Source of the DNA: Microcosmobacter mediterraneus
GTDB taxonomy: Bacteria > Bacteroidota > Bacteroidia > Flavobacteriales > Flavobacteriaceae
Assembly (NCBI RefSeq): GCF_031846265.1
Contig: NZ_JAVRIA010000002.1
Location: 496,001-560,000, forward strand
DNA length: 64,000 nt
Direction: 5' to 3'
Below, in pieces: positions 59,829-64,000 of the stretch. The position numbers were made by a program, and so were the translations under genes. Numbering within the stretch: position 1 is the first letter of the stretch; each line of letters begins with the position of its first letter. A model generated the notes under the pieces. That model ran no database searches. It had not been told where the DNA came from and worked only from the letters and a program-made list of their open reading frames with translations.

Positions 59829-61628
59829 ATGAACGAAAACACTAACTTAAACCTCGAAAAAAACGTAGTTAACCCTCAAACTACAACAACTTCTCCACAA
59901 GATCAATTATTAAAAGCCAGAAAAGAAGCCATTAAAGAGGCCAACACTGAGCCCGAAATTAAATGGTTAACAGACCATAGTCGTAAATTTTTATCCTCAG
60001 GTTATCTTACAGAAGGCACCACACCAGAAGCAAGAATTAGAGAAATAGCCAACAATGCAGAAAAAATCTTAAAGATTCCTGGGTTTGCAGATAAGTTTTA
60101 TGGTTACATGGCAGAAGGGTTTTACTCATTAGCATCACCAGTGTGGTCTAACTTTGGTAAAAAACGTGGTCTACCTATTAGTTGTTTCGGTTCACACATT
60201 TCTGATGACATGGGAGATATCCTTTACACACAATCAGAAGTTGGAATGATGTCTAAATTAGGAGGTGGTACTTCTGGTTACTTTGGTAAATTACGTCACA
60301 GAGGAGCACCAGTAAAAAATAATGGTGAATCTTCAGGTGCTGTACATATTATGCAATTGTTTGAAAAAATGGTTGATGTTGTTAGTCAAGGTTCTGTAAG
60401 ACGCGGTCGTTTTTCTCCATACCTACCAATAGAACATAATGATATACATGAGTTTTTAGAAATTGGTACTGAAGGTAATCCAATCCAGGAGCTAACACAT
60501 GGTGTTACTGTTGGTAATGAGTGGATGCAAGACATGATTGATGGTGATACTGATAAACGTGCTATTTGGGCAAAAGTATTACAACGTAGAGGCGAAATAG
60601 GCTACCCTTATATCTTCTTTAAGGATAATGCTAACAACACCGCGCCAGAAGTGTATCAAGAAAATAAGCACGAGATTTACGCAAGTAACTTATGTTCAGA
60701 AATTATGTTACCAACAAACGACAGATGGTCGTTTGTTTGTGTACTATCTTCAATAAACTTATTACACTACGATAAGTGGAAAAATACAGATGCAGTAGAA
60801 ACGATGATCTATTTCTTAGATGCTGTACTAGAAGAATTTGTAACGAAGCTAGAGGTATACAGAGACTCTCCAGATCGAGACGATCAACAGACCTTTATGT
60901 TTATGGAGAAAGCGTATAATTTTGCTAAAGAAAATAGAGCTTTAGGTATGGGAGCTCTAGGATGGCATTCATTGTTACAATCTAAAATGTTACCATTTGA
61001 TAGTGCTGAAGCCTATAATCTTAACAGTGAAATTTTTAAAACTATTAAAGAAAAATCTGTTAAAGCATCAGAGGAGTTAGCAGAAATGTTTGGTGAGCCA
61101 GAGGTATTAAAAGGTCATGGTAGACGTAATGCAACGCTAAATGCTGTAGCGCCAACAACATCTTCAGCTTTTATCTTAGGGCAAGTATCACAAGGTATTG
61201 AGCCAATCTGGTCTAACAGTTATGTAAAAGATATCGCAAAAATAAAAACAACGATCAAGAATCCGTTCTTAAAAGCGCTATTAGTAGAAAAAGGAATGGA
61301 TACACCAGAAATTTGGAAGAGCATACGCGATTATGATGGTTCGGTTCAACATTTAGAAGGTCTTACAGATCTTGAAAAAGATGTGTTTAAAACCTACTCT
61401 GAAATAGATCAAATGACGATCATTTATCAAGCAGCCAACAGACAAAATCATATCGATCAAGGGCAATCTTTAAACATTATGGTACATCCAGATATGCCAG
61501 TTAAAGACATTAATAAAATCTATGTTACAGCATGGCAACTAGGTGTAAAGTCGTTGTACTATCAACACAGTATGAACGCAGCACAGAAATTCAAACAAAA
61601 GAAAGAATGTGCTAGTTGTGAAGGGTAA
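59829..61628 (+). CDS. nrdA: class I ribonucleotide reductase alpha subunit lacking an ATP-cone
   Basis: This 599-residue catalytic subunit reduces ribonucleoside diphosphates. The radical-site triad is in SNLCSEIMLP (Asn287, Cys289, Glu291), the redox pair is Cys119 (ISCFGSH) and Cys304 (WSFVCVLSS), and the C-terminal shuttle pair is in KKECASCEG. At 599 residues it is much shorter than the 761-residue E. coli NrdA and starts directly at the barrel region: the overall-activity ATP-cone is absent, matching its presence on NrdB. Specificity-site regions appear intact. A terminator follows. Confidence 0.97.
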   Translation: MNENTNLNLEKNVVNPQTTTTSPQDQLLKARKEAIKEANTEPEIKWLTDHSRKFLSSGYLTEGTTPEARIREIANNAEKILKIPGFADKFYGYMAEGFYSLASPVWSNFGKKRGLPISCFGSHISDDMGDILYTQSEVGMMSKLGGGTSGYFGKLRHRGAPVKNNGESSGAVHIMQLFEKMVDVVSQGSVRRGRFSPYLPIEHNDIHEFLEIGTEGNPIQELTHGVTVGNEWMQDMIDGDTDKRAIWAKVLQRRGEIGYPYIFFKDNANNTAPEVYQENKHEIYASNLCSEIMLPTNDRWSFVCVLSSINLLHYDKWKNTDAVETMIYFLDAVLEEFVTKLEVYRDSPDRDDQQTFMFMEKAYNFAKENRALGMGALGWHSLLQSKMLPFDSAEAYNLNSEIFKTIKEKSVKASEELAEMFGEPEVLKGHGRRNATLNAVAPTTSSAFILGQVSQGIEPIWSNSYVKDIAKIKTTIKNPFLKALLVEKGMDTPEIWKSIRDYDGSVQHLEGLTDLEKDVFKTYSEIDQMTIIYQAANRQNHIDQGQSLNIMVHPDMPVKDINKIYVTAWQLGVKSLYYQHSMNAAQKFKQKKECASCEG

Positions 61629-61664
61629 ACAAATTCCTGTGTAAGCAAGATTCTTATAAATACT

Positions 61665-61698
61665 AAAAAAAGCATCTCATTTTTTGAGGTGCTTTTTT
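61665..61698. terminator. bidirectional terminator after nrdA
   Basis: A-run plus AGCATCTCA pairs with TGAGGTGCT (one G-U) and a T-run, around a T-rich loop, between convergent nrdA and the PBP1C gene. Confidence 0.88.
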
Positions 61699-64000
61699 AA
61701 TTTGTTATGGTAATCTTTCGTTTAGCTTCATTACCATCAGCATCTAAAACATAAATAATATGTTCGCCTTCTTCTGGTAATATGGCTAAATCATGGATAT
61801 CTTTTGTAGTACCTAAAAACGTATTATCTAAGTACCAAAAGACATCTTCTTCAGGTTTAGAATGAGCTAACTTTAAAATGAGTTCATTAGTTGTACCATC
61901 AAAATCTTTAGGCAAAAAAATGGTAGAATTAGCTTTAGGATAAATAAAGTCTATAACGTTTTGTTCATTACTATAGCAGTCCTCACGACGAGGTGGTAGC
62001 ACTTTATAAAATGGATTTTTACGTTTGTAATAATGAGCCATTAAAGGTGGTAAAACAAACCATGATTTATTTTTAATAGTAGTCACGTCTTCGCAAGAGG
62101 TATTTACCTGATAGGTTTCGGAAGCATCTAAATGCATCAAAACGTGATAAGGACAAGGTGCTGTTTTTAAACCACTTTTTTGGATGTACTCTAATGTAGC
62201 GTTCTCACAATAAGGATTGGCTCTAAATCCACTTTCACTACAAATGGAGACCTCGCTCATTTCATCATAAGGTTTTGCAAACCAATCACTGTTAGGTAAT
62301 AAATCAAACACATCAAACATTACAGGAGCAGCAGTTTGCACACCAACCAATCCAGGTCGCCCTTCACCATCTGCATTACCTACCCAAACGCCAACTACAT
62401 AATCTTTAGTAATACCAATAGACCATGCATCTCTAAAACCAAAACTGGTTCCTGTTTTCCAAGCGATTTGTTTAGAGTCATCATAGAATTCCCAGTTCTC
62501 ATCACCTTCAGGTCTATTGACATTTTTTAGGCTCTCAAAGGTGAGGTAGATTGAAGCCGCGTCAAATATTATTGTCTCTTGTTGTTTTTCATCTTTTGAA
62601 GACTTCTCAGAATAGAAGAAACTAGGTTCTATAAATTCATCTTTGAAGTATTCGCTAGAACTTTCACTGTAGTGGTTTAGAGTAGAAGCCATATTCATAT
62701 AGCTTTTAGATAAATCCCATAAGTTACTTTCGGCACCTCCAAGAATTAGAGACAAACCATAATGGTTAGCGTTATAACGAATATCTTTTAAATTCAAGTC
62801 TTTTAAATAATGATGAAAACGATCGAGTCCAAATTTTTGAAGTAATTTTACAGATGGAACATTTAGTGACCTTGACAAAGCTTTACTTGATGGTACAGCA
62901 CCATCAAATTCTTTATTAAAATTCTCAGGATTATAATTACCAAACTGCGTTGGCACATCTGCCACTAAGGTATTTGGTAACAAATCTCCAGCATCTAACA
63001 TAGCAGCATATAAAAAGGGTTTTAAAATACTGCCAGTGCTGCGTGGTTTATTAATAATATCTACTTGATTTTGATGCGTTCTATCTGTAGGTGAGTTGCC
63101 AACATAGGCTAGTACATTTTTGGTGTTTACTTCTAAAACTAAGACAGCCATATTGTGAATCTCATTTTGCTTGAGTAATTTATGATGTTGGGCAACTATA
63201 GCATTGATATCCTCTTGCAATGTTTTATTAAGTGTTGTGGCGACATAGCTACCTTTATGAGTTTGCGTAATGCGCTGCAATAAGTGAGGCGCAATTTGTG
63301 GTAAAGGATATGGTTTTTGCGGAAGTGATTCCACTACAGATAAGTTATACGTTAATGAGTCTATAACACCTTTCGTTAATAATTTTTTTAGTAATCTGTT
63401 TCGTTTTTTAAGCAAGCGTTCTTGATTTTTACCAGGATATATAAGACTAGGCGCATTTGGTAAAACAGCTAGTGTTGCACTTTCAGACCAAGACAGATCT
63501 TTTGCAGGCCTATTAAAATAACGCCATGCTGCTGCGTCTAAGCCCACAACATTACCTCCAAATGGTGCATGACTTGCATAATGTGCAAGGATCTCATCTT
63601 TAGAGGCTCTAAATTCCAAACGTGTAGCTAAAATAAGTTCAATAACTTTCTCAAAGTAGGTTCTAGATTTACCTTTTCTAGATAATCGGATGACTTGTTG
63701 TGTAAGTGTACTTCCACCACGTTTAACATGACCAGAGCTTAAGTTTTCCTTTAAGGCTTTTACTATTGATACTGGATTAAATCCAGGATGTTTATAGAAG
63801 TATTCATCTTCAAAATGAACGATACACTGTTTAAATTTTTCTGGGACGCTATCATTAACAGGAAAACGCCATTGACCATCATCAGCAATTAATGCACCAA
63901 GAAGCTCATTGTCTTTACTAGCAATAACTGTAGAGGTTGGATCAGAGAATAAATGATGAGGTAAACAGAAATAATAGGCAATAAGAAGCACAGCTATTGT
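61697..64000 (-). CDS. pbpC: penicillin-binding protein 1C, 5'-truncated by window edge
   Basis: The frame stays open to the right edge; the first candidate start inside the window (63991) is a GTG in the middle of the N-terminal membrane helix, so the true start lies outside. The visible 767 residues have a GT51 glycosyltransferase domain (FEDEYFYKHPGF and RGGSTLTQQVIRLSRKGKS), a transpeptidase domain with SxxK in RSTGSILKPFLYA and KTGTSFGFRDAW, and a C-terminal biPBP_C beta domain (about 690-764). It polymerises and cross-links peptidoglycan at the inner-membrane outer face. In many genomes it is next to an alpha-2-macroglobulin gene, which may be just outside. Confidence 0.95.
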   Translation of the reverse strand, partial: TIAVLLIAYYFCLPHHLFSDPTSTVIASKDNELLGALIADDGQWRFPVNDSVPEKFKQCIVHFEDEYFYKHPGFNPVSIVKALKENLSSGHVKRGGSTLTQQVIRLSRKGKSRTYFEKVIELILATRLEFRASKDEILAHYASHAPFGGNVVGLDAAAWRYFNRPAKDLSWSESATLAVLPNAPSLIYPGKNQERLLKKRNRLLKKLLTKGVIDSLTYNLSVVESLPQKPYPLPQIAPHLLQRITQTHKGSYVATTLNKTLQEDINAIVAQHHKLLKQNEIHNMAVLVLEVNTKNVLAYVGNSPTDRTHQNQVDIINKPRSTGSILKPFLYAAMLDAGDLLPNTLVADVPTQFGNYNPENFNKEFDGAVPSSKALSRSLNVPSVKLLQKFGLDRFHHYLKDLNLKDIRYNANHYGLSLILGGAESNLWDLSKSYMNMASTLNHYSESSSEYFKDEFIEPSFFYSEKSSKDEKQQETIIFDAASIYLTFESLKNVNRPEGDENWEFYDDSKQIAWKTGTSFGFRDAWSIGITKDYVVGVWVGNADGEGRPGLVGVQTAAPVMFDVFDLLPNSDWFAKPYDEMSEVSICSESGFRANPYCENATLEYIQKSGLKTAPCPYHVLMHLDASETYQVNTSCEDVTTIKNKSWFVLPPLMAHYYKRKNPFYKVLPPRREDCYSNEQNVIDFIYPKANSTIFLPKDFDGTTNELILKLAHSKPEEDVFWYLDNTFLGTTKDIHDLAILPEEGEHIIYVLDADGNEAKRKITITN

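Overview
The window looks like a stretch of chromosome from a marine-type member of the Flavobacteriaceae (Bacteroidetes). It is AT-rich. It encodes two proteins with type IX secretion (T9SS) C-terminal sorting domains, TonB-dependent receptors with carboxypeptidase-like N-terminal domains, an ECF sigma/FecR/TonB signalling set and lipoproteins with surface-export-like motifs. It also has Bacteroidetes-type promoters (TTTG/TTG about 19-20 bp before TAnnTTTG) and a bifunctional aminolipid acyltransferase. The genus cannot be fixed from the sequence alone. I see no insertion sequence, prophage, CRISPR array or rRNA; there is one tRNA (Leu-CAA). The first and last genes run off the window.

Layout. 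1-8.2 kb: RND/MMPL exporter (partial), ABC ATPase, FG-GAP/ASPIC T9SS protein, prolyl oligopeptidase and a DUF6503-like protein. 8.3-9.6 kb: two overlapping zinc-ribbon membrane proteins, one a CPBP protease. 9.6-18.3 kb: a probable phosphate-related block with a Pit transporter carrying a PhoU-like tail, a DUF2490 pair, a YwqK-like secreted protein, and a lipoprotein/TonB-receptor operon; three intergenic regions here carry 11-bp-period direct repeats resembling Pho boxes. 18.3-24.7 kb: TlpA-like redoxin, mfd (with two palindromic or dispersed repeat insertions in frame), TerB-like, fbp. 24.8-30.1 kb (+): GNAT, aspartokinase, OlsF-like acyltransferase, a regulatory-domain protein, lspA. 30.1-32.5 kb (-): rimK-like, aspartoacylase-like, 5-formyl-THF cyclo-ligase. 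32.7-39.7 kb (+): uvrC, patatin/barrel protein, then tyrosine catabolism (hmgA, small membrane protein, hpd). 39.7-41.6 kb: rplY, prs, tRNA-Leu.

41.7-50.2 kb is the most system-like part. A minus-strand set (acidic lipoprotein, OB-fold protein, T9SS protein, DUF5777 barrel, monoheme cytochrome, YceI) faces a plus-strand ECF sigma, FecR and STN-TonB receptor set. A perfect 26-bp element occurs as inverted copies either side of the sigma gene and points, in the same orientation, into the lipoprotein gene and into fecR. The simplest reading is that this is the promoter recognised by the sigma factor, tying the lipoprotein to the receptor as one regulon.

50.2-64 kb: HupE/UreJ-like protein, dCMP deaminase, CtpA protease, a short FAD oxidoreductase, MarC, DUF3109, a LytS/LytTR two-component system, a 0.8-kb gene-free region with a terminator hairpin, a class I ribonucleotide reductase in which the ATP-cone sits on NrdB instead of NrdA, and a 5'-truncated penicillin-binding protein 1C.
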